Assembly: GCF_026810365.1 (NCBI RefSeq)
Contig: NZ_CP113948.1
Coordinates: 1-64,000 of the forward strand
DNA: 64,000 bases
Reading direction: 5' to 3'
DNA from: Flavobacterium praedii
GTDB lineage: Bacteria > Bacteroidota > Bacteroidia > Flavobacteriales > Flavobacteriaceae
The notes under the pieces are model-generated. The model was not told where the DNA came from and did no database searches. It saw only the letters and a program-made list of their open reading frames with translations. A program made the translations under genes and the position numbers. Positions 15,916 through 23,420 of this stretch are shown here, piece after piece. Numbering within the stretch: the first letter of the stretch is position 1; every line of letters starts with the position of its first letter.

Positions 15916-16670
15916 ATCATCTCATAGAAAAATTAAACACCGACCAGTATTCGGCAGTTTCGGTTTTCGATTTGGATACCAATTCGTTTGTGTTTCGCAA
16001 TAAAACCCATGCTGAAATCACAGCTGATGAAGGAACGGCAGAACAGTTTTTTGAAACCCTTTTTGCCAACGGTCACAAGCGATTAAGTTTGAGTTTGAAG
16101 CGCAAAAACGGAAGTACGTTCAAAATTGATGGTCAAAGTTTTGAAGTCAATTTTTCAAAAGATACTTCGGAACCTATGCCGGCACCTCAAGCACCCCATG
16201 TACAACCACCTCCAACCGATTTTTTTCAGAACTCGTATGGTTTAGGAACACTGGACATGATTAATCTTTTTGTAGCTAAAGGCGATGCCCAAAGATTGTT
16301 GACCGAGAATGAAGTCTTGAAAGCTGAAAACAAAGAGTATAAAAAGCAAAATGAAGAGCTGAAAGAAGAGCGCTTGGCTTCTAAATACGATCTAAATAAA
16401 AGCAAAGGCAATCAAGAAATGTTGTTAGGAGCCATTCAGCAATTGCCCGCTTTAATGAGTTTTGTCAAAGGCACACCGCCTGTAGGTTTGGGAAATGCAG
16501 TAGAGAGTTTCACTTCGCCAGTTAAAAAACAATTTGCAACGGCTTTGCAAAACATAGACGATTCGGTGGTAAACGTACTAGATAGCATCAACAACGGATT
16601 GAATTCTAATGCTGAATTCTCGAATGAATTAGCAGAATTATTAAAAAAACATCACTTATGGGAAGCGTAA
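15903..16670 (+). CDS. Coiled-coil hypothetical protein
   Basis: 255 aa. Residues 1-90 are mixed alpha/beta, followed by a Pro-rich linker (PMPAPQAPHVQPPPTD, about 94-109) and a highly charged coiled coil (about 130-175, ENEVLKAENKEYKKQNEELK is its centre). The C-terminal 80 residues are helical and amphipathic. The arrangement resembles a phage scaffold or an elongated connector, but no family was recognised. Overlaps both neighbours by 13 bases. Confidence 0.45.
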   Translation: MQELDHLIEKLNTDQYSAVSVFDLDTNSFVFRNKTHAEITADEGTAEQFFETLFANGHKRLSLSLKRKNGSTFKIDGQSFEVNFSKDTSEPMPAPQAPHVQPPPTDFFQNSYGLGTLDMINLFVAKGDAQRLLTENEVLKAENKEYKKQNEELKEERLASKYDLNKSKGNQEMLLGAIQQLPALMSFVKGTPPVGLGNAVESFTSPVKKQFATALQNIDDSVVNVLDSINNGLNSNAEFSNELAELLKKHHLWEA

Positions 16671-16861
16671 AACAAAGCATTCAAATCGAAGTGGTTGCCA
16701 AAACCCCTTTTGAATTAAAACCAAAAACATCGGCAATCAAAGAACTCGCCAAACTCGATGCAGAAGTATTGACCAAGTTGGCAGAGCTGTCCAAAAACAA
16801 AACGGCAATCACCCAATTGAAAACCAATTTTGAAATGATAAAAGGGTTTTTAACGGCATAA
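16658..16861 (+). CDS. Small helical hypothetical protein
   Basis: 67 aa. After a short strand-like start (SIQIEVVAKTPFEL), the rest is amphipathic helix with regular Leu/Ile spacing (AIKELAKLDAEVLTKLAELS). Overlaps the previous gene by 13 bases and lies 12 bases before the next. Not recognised; the Leu spacing suggests it forms a helical bundle with another protein. Confidence 0.4.
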   Translation: MGSVKQSIQIEVVAKTPFELKPKTSAIKELAKLDAEVLTKLAELSKNKTAITQLKTNFEMIKGFLTA

Positions 16862-16873
16862 AACAAAAGGAAG

Positions 16874-17269
16874 ATGGAAAGTACAATGAGGTTGAGCCCA
16901 ACAGGAAAGACCGTTATGAAAGTGGCACTCTTGGGTGGAATATTTGCCTTTGCCTACTATAAAATTTTCAAAGGATTCCAACAGTTACGAGCCGACAAAA
17001 GATACAAACCAAGCAATATCAATGTAACCCAAGCCAAAGCAAGAGCCGAAGCCATTTACACCGCATTGCTAGGTTTTGGAGCCAATTACAAAACCGTAGA
17101 AAACAACTTAACAGGATTGAATCACAACGGTTTTATAATGGTGTACAATGAGTTTGGAGAGCGAAGAAGTGCCACGTTGGTTAAGATGAATTTAGTGGAA
17201 TGGTTGCAAGATCAGTTCAATGAAACTGACATTGCCAAGTTGCGATTTTTAATAAAAGGATTTTTCTAA
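16874..17269 (+). CDS. Single-membrane-segment protein, paralogue of the next gene
   Basis: 131 aa. A membrane segment near the N-terminus (VMKVALLGGIFAFAYYKIF, about 13-31) is followed by a basic stretch and a helical domain (about 50-131): A-x-AIYTALLGFG, NNLTGLNHNGF, FGERRSA, LVEWLQDQFNETD, LRFLIKGFF. The next protein repeats this order: ALYNAM, EELTGV, FGLRNY, LKTWLREELND, LLRKKF. The helical repeat reminds me of annexin-like domains in Bacteroidota, but I am not sure. Its stop overlaps the next start in TAATG. Confidence 0.5.
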   Translation: MESTMRLSPTGKTVMKVALLGGIFAFAYYKIFKGFQQLRADKRYKPSNINVTQAKARAEAIYTALLGFGANYKTVENNLTGLNHNGFIMVYNEFGERRSATLVKMNLVEWLQDQFNETDIAKLRFLIKGFF

Positions 17270-17691
17270 TGACAAATAAAGGGAAGATAGTACTAGGCGT
17301 ATCGGTTTTGGTTATTGGTGCAGGTATTTTTTTTCTAACCAAGAAGAACAAAAACGGACAATCGGTTTTAGGAGGAGGAACCAAATATATTGATGAAGGC
17401 GATGTGAATATGATTCCAGTGTTTTCAGCCAGTCAAAAAGCTACAGCCTTGTATAATGCCATGAACATTTACACAGGCACAGATGAACAAACGATCATTG
17501 AAGAATTAACAGGTGTTACACAAGCCCAATTCGGATTAATCAGTAAAGCGTTTGGACTTAGAAATTACAACCGCTATTTAGGGTACAATACTATTGGCGG
17601 AACCCCATTGCCTTTGAAAACGTGGTTAAGAGAAGAACTGAATGATGCTGATTATCATTTGTTGCGAAAAAAATTTCCAATGTATTTATAA
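17269..17691 (+). CDS. Single-membrane-segment protein, paralogue of the previous gene
   Basis: 140 aa. N-terminal membrane segment (IVLGVSVLVIGAGIFFL, about 6-22) followed by KKNKNG and a helical domain matching the previous protein in order and spacing of its motifs. Start overlaps the preceding stop by one base, so the two are translated together. Adjacent membrane-anchored paralogues suggest a hetero-oligomer in the virion or host envelope. Confidence 0.5.
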   Translation: MTNKGKIVLGVSVLVIGAGIFFLTKKNKNGQSVLGGGTKYIDEGDVNMIPVFSASQKATALYNAMNIYTGTDEQTIIEELTGVTQAQFGLISKAFGLRNYNRYLGYNTIGGTPLPLKTWLREELNDADYHLLRKKFPMYL

Positions 17692-17699
17692 TGTAGAAT

Positions 17700-18326
17700 A
17701 TGAAAGTGAGCAAAGAAAATAAAGTACTACTAGGAACAGCAGTAGTTGGAGCGGGAATTTTAGGTTTTCTGTATTGGAAGAAAAAGAAAAAAGAAGCTGA
17801 AGAGGATTTGATGGTTTATACTCCAGAACCCTTAGCACCAGCAACCCCAAAAGTAACTAGTCAACAACCCGTAGTTGGAGCCGTTTTAGACAAAAACAAA
17901 CTATTATTTAAAGGAAGTAAAGGGCTTGAAGTACGAGAATTGCAACGCTTGTTGGGCGTTAAAATTGATGGTGATTTTGGAAACATGACCAAAGCAGCAC
18001 TATTGGCCAAAAAAGGAGTAACCAAAATCAGTCTCAATGGGTATGCTAAAAAAAGAGTAGCCAGTAAAGCACAACCAACCGCTTTTGTTTTGCCTAAAAA
18101 AGGACAAAAAGTAATGGCGATTCAAAATAAGGTGAGCGTTTTCAATGCCCAAAAAACAGCCGAAGGAACCTATTTCAATACAGGAACCAAGCCTTTTATC
18201 GGTGGAAGTTTTGATTATGGAGAGCATATAGGAGTATATGTCGCTTCCAAAGAAGGTGGTCAATATTTAATCAACCGTAACGGGGTGTATTATTTTGTGA
18301 ATGGCAATGCTGTAAAACCGTATTAA
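17700..18326 (+). CDS. Membrane-anchored protein with peptidoglycan-binding domain
   Basis: 208 aa. N-terminal membrane segment (VLLGTAVVGAGILGFLYW, about 9-26) and a KKKKKE stop-transfer, a Pro-rich linker, then a PG_binding_1-like motif (KGSKGLEVRELQRLLG, then IDGDFGNMTKAALLAKKG, about 72-110). The C-terminal 80 residues look beta-rich (GSFDYGEHIGVYVAS, YLINRNGVYYFVNG). It is likely to hold a virion or host-entry structure to the cell wall. Two codons after its stop comes a 33-aa membrane peptide, then lysozyme. Confidence 0.6.
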   Translation: MKVSKENKVLLGTAVVGAGILGFLYWKKKKKEAEEDLMVYTPEPLAPATPKVTSQQPVVGAVLDKNKLLFKGSKGLEVRELQRLLGVKIDGDFGNMTKAALLAKKGVTKISLNGYAKKRVASKAQPTAFVLPKKGQKVMAIQNKVSVFNAQKTAEGTYFNTGTKPFIGGSFDYGEHIGVYVASKEGGQYLINRNGVYYFVNGNAVKPY

Positions 18327-18327
18327 G

Positions 18328-18429
18328 ATGAAAACAGAAACCAAAATTGTACTCGGAGCGGTAACCCTCATAGGATTGTTATTGCTCATTGGAAATAAAA
18401 ACAGTGAACCACAAAAAGTAGTATTGTAA
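18328..18429 (+). CDS. 33-aa single-membrane-segment peptide
   Basis: MKTETKIVLGAVTLIGLLLL starts it, then a short IGNKN-type polar tail. The start lies one base after the previous stop and its own stop overlaps the lysozyme start (TAATG), so it is very likely translated. The hydrophobic block is built like that of the preceding anchored proteins (K-IVLG). Tiny membrane proteins of this size are typical of membrane-containing viruses; an alternative is a pinholin or lysis regulator, given its place before the lysozyme. Confidence 0.6.
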   Translation: MKTETKIVLGAVTLIGLLLLIGNKNSEPQKVVL

Positions 18430-19043
18430 TGGCAAATTTCAATTTATTTCTACCTGAATTACTAAAAGCGGAAGGAGGGTATCAAAATAAAATTTCCGAT
18501 AGAAAAGGTAATACCAATTCCCTTGGACAAATGGTAGGAACCAAATACGGAATATCTGCACCTGTTTACGAAGCGTATATCAAACGCCCACCAACGGTAA
18601 GTGATATGAAAAACATGCCTTTGTCAACAGCGGTTTTGATTGCCAAAAAATACTATTGGGATGCTTGCAATGCCGATGAAATTGAAAATCAATCGGTAGC
18701 TAATCTTATTGTAGATCACTATTTCAACTCGGGAAAACGAATGTTTGTCAAACAAGTGTTGAAAGAGCGATTTGGGGCCAAAATAAAAGTAGATAGTAAA
18801 ATTTCAAGAGATACCATTGCACTTATAAATGCTTCAAATCCTGAATTTTTACATTACGAATTGAAAAAATCAAGAGAAAGATATTACCGAAGCTTGGGCG
18901 GTGTGAATTTAAAAGGATGGCTCAACCGATTGTCTCGTTTTGTGTTCGAAAAAAAAAAGACCAAGCCTAATCCTACCAAGCCTAGTTATAGCTACGCTTG
19001 GGATTGGCTTGTATTTAAAAACAAAAATGCCTTCCAAAAATGA
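18429..19043 (+). CDS. GH108 family lysozyme (endolysin)
   Basis: 204 aa. N-terminal LPELLKAEGGYQNK carries the catalytic Glu in the E-G-G-Y motif of glycoside hydrolase family 108, followed by TKYGIS, then AKKYYWDACNADEI, and a C-terminal peptidoglycan-binding-like half (VDSKISRDTIALINA, RERYYRSLGG). Cleaves cell-wall glycan to release particles. No signal peptide, so it needs the holin-like protein encoded next (4-base overlap, ATGA). Confidence 0.8.
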   Translation: MANFNLFLPELLKAEGGYQNKISDRKGNTNSLGQMVGTKYGISAPVYEAYIKRPPTVSDMKNMPLSTAVLIAKKYYWDACNADEIENQSVANLIVDHYFNSGKRMFVKQVLKERFGAKIKVDSKISRDTIALINASNPEFLHYELKKSRERYYRSLGGVNLKGWLNRLSRFVFEKKKTKPNPTKPSYSYAWDWLVFKNKNAFQK

Positions 19044-19378
19044 AAAGTACCTTCTTAAATAGCATTAAAGATTTTCAAGATTATTTCCTTTTTCTAATTG
19101 TGGTTTTGGCTGGCGTTTTTACCAAAGTGTATAATGCCATTTCCAAAGGGAAAAAGCCTAGACTGAGTTGGTTTTTAGCCGAAGCTATTATGAGTTTTTT
19201 TGTGGCATTCTCCGTATATGCCATATGCGACCAGTATTTGAATTTGAATAAAATTCTAACCTATGTCATTTGTGCTTGGGGTGGTTCCTTTTCCACTTTA
19301 ATCCATAGTGAAGTCGAAGAATTAATCAGTAGTCTTTTTGATGTGCTGAAAAGTGTCATAAAATCAAAATTTAGATAA
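19040..19378 (+). CDS. Holin-like membrane protein
   Basis: 112 aa with three hydrophobic segments: about 15-30 (YFLFLIVVLAGVFTKVY), 45-62 (FLAEAIMSFFVAFSVYAI) and 72-90 (KILTYVICAWGGSFSTLI), with a charged C-terminus. Layout and W-L-A-E-A resemble phage holins of the LydA/holin-3 superfamily. Overlaps the lysozyme by 4 bases. Function by context and topology. Confidence 0.65.
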   Translation: MKSTFLNSIKDFQDYFLFLIVVLAGVFTKVYNAISKGKKPRLSWFLAEAIMSFFVAFSVYAICDQYLNLNKILTYVICAWGGSFSTLIHSEVEELISSLFDVLKSVIKSKFR

Positions 19379-19380
19379 CC

Positions 19381-19935
19381 ATGAATCCAAATTATCAATC
19401 CGAAAATCCATTAAGGACCTTTTTGCAAACCCTATTAGTTTTAGCCTTGGTTTTTATGCTTACCCTTTTGATGAATGGGTGTGCTTCAAAACCTTTAGAA
19501 AAAACGCATACCATTGAGCATGTGGTAACCTACAGAACAGACAGTTTGAAAGTAACGGTTGTCAACCAAGCCGTATTGGATAGTTTATTTGTTCAGTTTT
19601 CCAAAGTAAAAACGGTAAAGCCAGAATGTGATAGCATTGCACAATTAGCTTTTGACCAGATATTAGTTCAGCTCAATAGTAAAAAGAAATCGGGCCAAAA
19701 CGAAATGGGTATTTACTACGATACCATAAAAAAAATGATCGTGGGTTGGCAGAAAATGGCACAAACCCAAAACGAAAAGACAGCGACTAACAAAACCCAA
19801 AACGCCATTGCAGTTGAAAAAGAAAAGGTCCAAGTACCCGAGAAATACATTCCCTTTTGGGTTAAAATTTTAGCGGTTTTAGGAGGTATGAGTCTTATTG
19901 TTTTGGTGTGGCGAGTAGCCAAAGTTTGGGTGTAA
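19381..19935 (+). CDS. Lipoprotein with C-terminal membrane segment, unimolecular spanin candidate
   Basis: 184 aa. N-terminal hydrophobic region ending in a lipobox (LLMNGCAS, Cys near 35), a polar and coiled middle with many Gln/Lys, and a C-terminal membrane segment (WVKILAVLGGMSLIVLVW, about 158-177). An outer-membrane lipoprotein end plus an inner-membrane end on one chain is the topology of u-spanins (T1 gp11 type), which fuse the two membranes in the last lysis step. Follows lysozyme and holin, in keeping with that role. Confidence 0.55.
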   Translation: MNPNYQSENPLRTFLQTLLVLALVFMLTLLMNGCASKPLEKTHTIEHVVTYRTDSLKVTVVNQAVLDSLFVQFSKVKTVKPECDSIAQLAFDQILVQLNSKKKSGQNEMGIYYDTIKKMIVGWQKMAQTQNEKTATNKTQNAIAVEKEKVQVPEKYIPFWVKILAVLGGMSLIVLVWRVAKVWV

Positions 19936-19953
19936 TTGTTTAAAAATCACAAA

Positions 19954-20436
19954 ATGAGTGTGCGAAAAATAGTTATTGGTGTGGGCATAGTGGCAGTAGT
20001 TGGGTATTTCTTATTGGGCAATAAAATCAAGAAAATCATTGAGCAGTTTCAATTTGTGAAAGTCTATCCAGTGGCTTTCAAAAAGTTTGATGTCAAATGG
20101 AATGACGGTGTTCCCTTTGTGACGTTCCTTTTGGATTTGAAAATGGTCAATCCAACAAATGTGAATTTTGATGCCAATATTGTTGCGGTGACTTTAAAGC
20201 GCATTTTGTTTTATGACAAACGAAATATGCTTTTTGGAAGTTCCGAAGTGAATATAGATAAGGTAAATATCCCCGCCAATTCCAGTATAATACTCAATCA
20301 AATCCCAGTAAAATTGGATTTACAAACCGCCATAACAACGGCCATTACCATTTTAAGAAACGATGGATTTACCATTAACGAAATTAGAACAGAAGCCGTA
20401 GTAAGCATTTTAGGAATCGATTATAAACTTTCATAG
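19954..20436 (+). CDS. Membrane-anchored LEA-like beta protein
   Basis: 160 aa from the ATG at 19954; an upstream TTG is in frame. N-terminal membrane segment (VIGVGIVAVVGYFLLGNKI, about 6-24). The rest (FVTFLLDLKMVNPTNVNFDAN, then VTLKRILFYD, then NIPANSSIILNQIPVKL) resembles the LEA14/WHy-type beta sandwich: a pattern of V-x-N-P-x-x followed by alternating strands. A structural or membrane-associated role is likely. The gene comes right before the ArdC/ATPase fusion. Confidence 0.5.
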   Translation: MSVRKIVIGVGIVAVVGYFLLGNKIKKIIEQFQFVKVYPVAFKKFDVKWNDGVPFVTFLLDLKMVNPTNVNFDANIVAVTLKRILFYDKRNMLFGSSEVNIDKVNIPANSSIILNQIPVKLDLQTAITTAITILRNDGFTINEIRTEAVVSILGIDYKLS

Positions 20437-20437
20437 T

Positions 20438-22987
20438 ATGACTTTAGCAGAAGAATTCAACGACTTAAACGGGAAAGTGATTACCAGAGAAACACTTGAA
20501 AGTCTTTTGGTTAAAGCCGAAAAAGAGCAAAATGTCACTATTTCCAATCGACTTAGAAAAGTGTTGCAAGCTTATACGGCTGATACTTTTTTGATTGAAT
20601 TACAACATACTGAATCCGCATTTGGGTTGAACGGTGTGGATGTTCAAGGGCATACAGGCTTGTTGAATGGCTTGGAGTTTATTCCTGAATCCGAAGATAT
20701 AGGGCTTGGAAAACCCGTTTCGCCAGATGAAATCTATGATATGGTAACCAAGCGCATGATTGATTTAATCAAAGATGCCAACAAAGGTGATTACAAACGA
20801 GCTTGGAAAGAGGAAGGCTATTTGGTTCCGTACAATTTCATTTCCAAAAAGGCTTATCGAGGTGTAAATGTGGTGATGTTGTCTCCGCTTTTTGGGATGT
20901 TGGATAATCCTTATTTTTTGACGTTCAAGCAAATTCAAGAGAAAGGAGGGAAAATCAAAAAAGGAAGTCATGGGTATCGTGTGATTTATTATTCCACCTA
21001 CGACAAAGAATATACCGATGCAGAAATTGAAAGATTGAACACAGTAATTGAAGATAACAAATTAGAGAAAGGAGATAAAAAGACAGTCTATTTCTTGAAA
21101 TACTACAATGTCTTCAACGGACAAGATATAGAAGGAATCGATTTTGATTTAGACAATTTTTCGTTGTTAGGCAAAGTAGTGAACAATGAAATAGAAACAG
21201 GGGATAACCAAAAGATTGAAGTGGCTGAGGCTATTGTAAAAAACTACCCAAAGCCACAACCTGAAATTCGTTTTACAGGAAATAAAGCTTTTTATGTGCC
21301 TGCAAAGGATTTGTTGAGCATGCCTGAATTATCAAAATTCAAAACTTCGGAGGATTTTTACAGAACCTATTTTCACGAATTAAGCCACAGTACAGGACAT
21401 GTTAGCCGATTAAAAAGAGACTTGGCGAATGAATTTGGGTCGGCTGAATATGCTTTTGAAGAGTTGATTGCAGAGTTTGGAGCCGTGTTTTTATCGGCAC
21501 AAGCAGGAATTATGTTTTACACCAATAAAAACCATGCAGGCTATTTAAAAGGATGGAACGAAGTATTGTTGCCTAATTTAGAAAACGACAATCGTTTCTT
21601 GATGAAAGCCAGTAGCCAAGCCCAAAAAGCAGCAGACTTTATTTTGCAACCTGATGCCAATGGGGATTTCTTGTTTGTTAAAGAGCTTTTGAAGTCAGAA
21701 GGAAAAGAGAAAAAGACAACAACTAAGCGTGTTTCTAAAGCAATAGCCCCCAAAAAAACAAAAGCTACTTCAGCCAAAACAGCAACGCAATCAAAAACAA
21801 AAAAGCCAGTTAAAACGCCAGCATCAAAAATCGATAAAAAAGAAATTGCTTCTTTAAGAGATATTGGAAACGGTTTTTTGATGATGCATAAAATTGAGCT
21901 AAAAGTCACAGAGTATAAAGAAAGCAATGAAGTGATTTTTGAGACAAGAAGTTTTGGGAAAATCAATGTAGATGGATTAATAATCAACTACAACACCAAA
22001 ACCAAAATTTTTGAAGTGGCTGAAATGCAAGCGGGTAAAAAGGAAGACCAAATTTTTGTGTATTTGGAAACCAAGCAATTTGTAATGGCTTTGAAGGAAC
22101 TAATTAAAGGCAATAATCGAAAGCCTAAAAAAGTCATTGATATGGCAGTGAAGCCCAAAACTACAAAGAAAGTTGTCCAACCAAAACCAACAGTTGACAA
22201 AACGGAAACGGTGGAAGAACCAAAAATAGAAGGCGGTCAATATGCTTTGTTTGGAGCGGTAAAAGGGAACAAAACCAACCGAAATACTTTGGCCTATAAA
22301 ATGGCAAACAAGTCTAAAAACGTCAATTATTTCAAGATTGACAACACAGAAATAGCGCAGTTTTTAGGTCAAATTGAGCGCAAGAACAAAGAAAGTGTAG
22401 TGATTTCTTTAACAGGTGGACAAGGTTCGATGAAGACCAGAATGGCTTTTCAGTTTATGAATGCGATGGCACAAAATTACAAAGTTGGGCACGCCAGTAT
22501 CGAAGAACATCCTGAGAGTAATTTATATTTTGACAAAGCCGAGCAATACTTAAATGCCAAAGCCTTGAATCATATTGAAGCTCCCGAAGTAAAATCGGTT
22601 CAGGAATTAGAACAGCTCATTGCTAAAAACGATGTGATTGTCATTGATAGTTTTACCAAAATGCAAGAAATGCACAAAGGATTTGAGGTAGATAAAGACT
22701 TGCGAAAAAAATACGATGGTAAATTGTTTCTAGTGATTTTCCAGCAAACCACCGATGGTAAAATGCGTGGAGGAAGTAAAAGTCAGTTCGATGCCGATAT
22801 TGTTTTGTTTACCGAAAAGAAATCCGATTACCGAGAGAATTATGTCTATGCCGACAAAAACCGTTATCAAGACAAACCTTTGGATAGTTTGAAGTTCAAT
22901 ATTTTCAATAAGCGATTGGTACGGGATTCTTCTGAAGCGCAAACCGCACCAATAAGTAAAAGGAGATTATCATTTAGTGTGAATTAA
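20438..22987 (+). CDS. ArdC-type antirestriction/zincin protein fused to a RecA-type ATPase
   Basis: 849 aa. An N-terminal unknown region (1-95, with GLNG and LLNGLEF), then an ArdC-type ssDNA-binding domain (about 115-190: PYNFISKKAYRGVN, LTFKQIQEKGGKIKKG), then a zincin-like peptidase (HELSHSTGH near 313, HExxH; EELIAEFGA as third ligand region). A Lys/Thr-rich linker, a small beta domain (about 475-560) and a second Lys/Pro-rich linker lead to a P-loop ATPase (about 620-840): Walker A GGQGSMKTR, Walker B VIVIDS, then DADIVLFTEKK, resembling RecA/RadA/KaiC-like enzymes. ArdC protects incoming DNA from restriction and can aid replication. The ATPase may be a helicase/recombinase, or a packaging motor; the latter is speculative. 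Confidence 0.7.
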   Translation: MTLAEEFNDLNGKVITRETLESLLVKAEKEQNVTISNRLRKVLQAYTADTFLIELQHTESAFGLNGVDVQGHTGLLNGLEFIPESEDIGLGKPVSPDEIYDMVTKRMIDLIKDANKGDYKRAWKEEGYLVPYNFISKKAYRGVNVVMLSPLFGMLDNPYFLTFKQIQEKGGKIKKGSHGYRVIYYSTYDKEYTDAEIERLNTVIEDNKLEKGDKKTVYFLKYYNVFNGQDIEGIDFDLDNFSLLGKVVNNEIETGDNQKIEVAEAIVKNYPKPQPEIRFTGNKAFYVPAKDLLSMPELSKFKTSEDFYRTYFHELSHSTGHVSRLKRDLANEFGSAEYAFEELIAEFGAVFLSAQAGIMFYTNKNHAGYLKGWNEVLLPNLENDNRFLMKASSQAQKAADFILQPDANGDFLFVKELLKSEGKEKKTTTKRVSKAIAPKKTKATSAKTATQSKTKKPVKTPASKIDKKEIASLRDIGNGFLMMHKIELKVTEYKESNEVIFETRSFGKINVDGLIINYNTKTKIFEVAEMQAGKKEDQIFVYLETKQFVMALKELIKGNNRKPKKVIDMAVKPKTTKKVVQPKPTVDKTETVEEPKIEGGQYALFGAVKGNKTNRNTLAYKMANKSKNVNYFKIDNTEIAQFLGQIERKNKESVVISLTGGQGSMKTRMAFQFMNAMAQNYKVGHASIEEHPESNLYFDKAEQYLNAKALNHIEAPEVKSVQELEQLIAKNDVIVIDSFTKMQEMHKGFEVDKDLRKKYDGKLFLVIFQQTTDGKMRGGSKSQFDADIVLFTEKKSDYRENYVYADKNRYQDKPLDSLKFNIFNKRLVRDSSEAQTAPISKRRLSFSVN

Positions 22988-23000
22988 TACAATTACAAGT

Positions 23001-23414
23001 ATGAAAAGATTAACAGTATCGGAACGAAAAAAAATTTTAGCCACAATCCGATTTTTGAAAACGAAAAGTTGGAATTCATCTAAAAGTGAAATTGAAAGTA
23101 TTAGAAAACAAATTCACGATCTGCAAAACAAGTTAGAAATGGACGATCTAAATAATAAAAAAATGAAAAGTAAAGGATTAAAAAAACCAAGTGTGAGAGG
23201 TTTAAAAACGGTGTGTACCCGAGTAGTAAAAGCTACAGGTTTAAAAGTGGATGGTACGCTAAAAAAAGGTTACAAATACATCAAAGGAGGTAAAGTAGTG
23301 AAAGTGGCACAAACCAAAAAGCCAGTAAAAAAACGTGTGGTGAAAAGAGTTGCAAAAGCCAAAACACCAAAGAAAAAAATAGTTCGAAAAAGAAGAGTTA
23401 GAAGAGCCGCTTAA
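23001..23414 (+). CDS. Lys/Arg-rich histone-like DNA-binding protein
   Basis: 137 aa. N-terminal helical section (SERKKILATIRFLKTKSWNS, then a coiled stretch to about 50), a middle GLKTVCTRVVKATGLKVDG and GTLKKGYKYIKGGKVVKV motif seen in Bacteroidota phage proteins as I recall, and a C-terminal tail of Lys/Arg/Val repeats ending RKRRVRRAA. Likely condenses DNA, perhaps inside the virion. Lies 13 bases after the ATPase fusion. Confidence 0.55.
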   Translation: MKRLTVSERKKILATIRFLKTKSWNSSKSEIESIRKQIHDLQNKLEMDDLNNKKMKSKGLKKPSVRGLKTVCTRVVKATGLKVDGTLKKGYKYIKGGKVVKVAQTKKPVKKRVVKRVAKAKTPKKKIVRKRRVRRAA

Positions 23415-23420
23415 TTTCAG

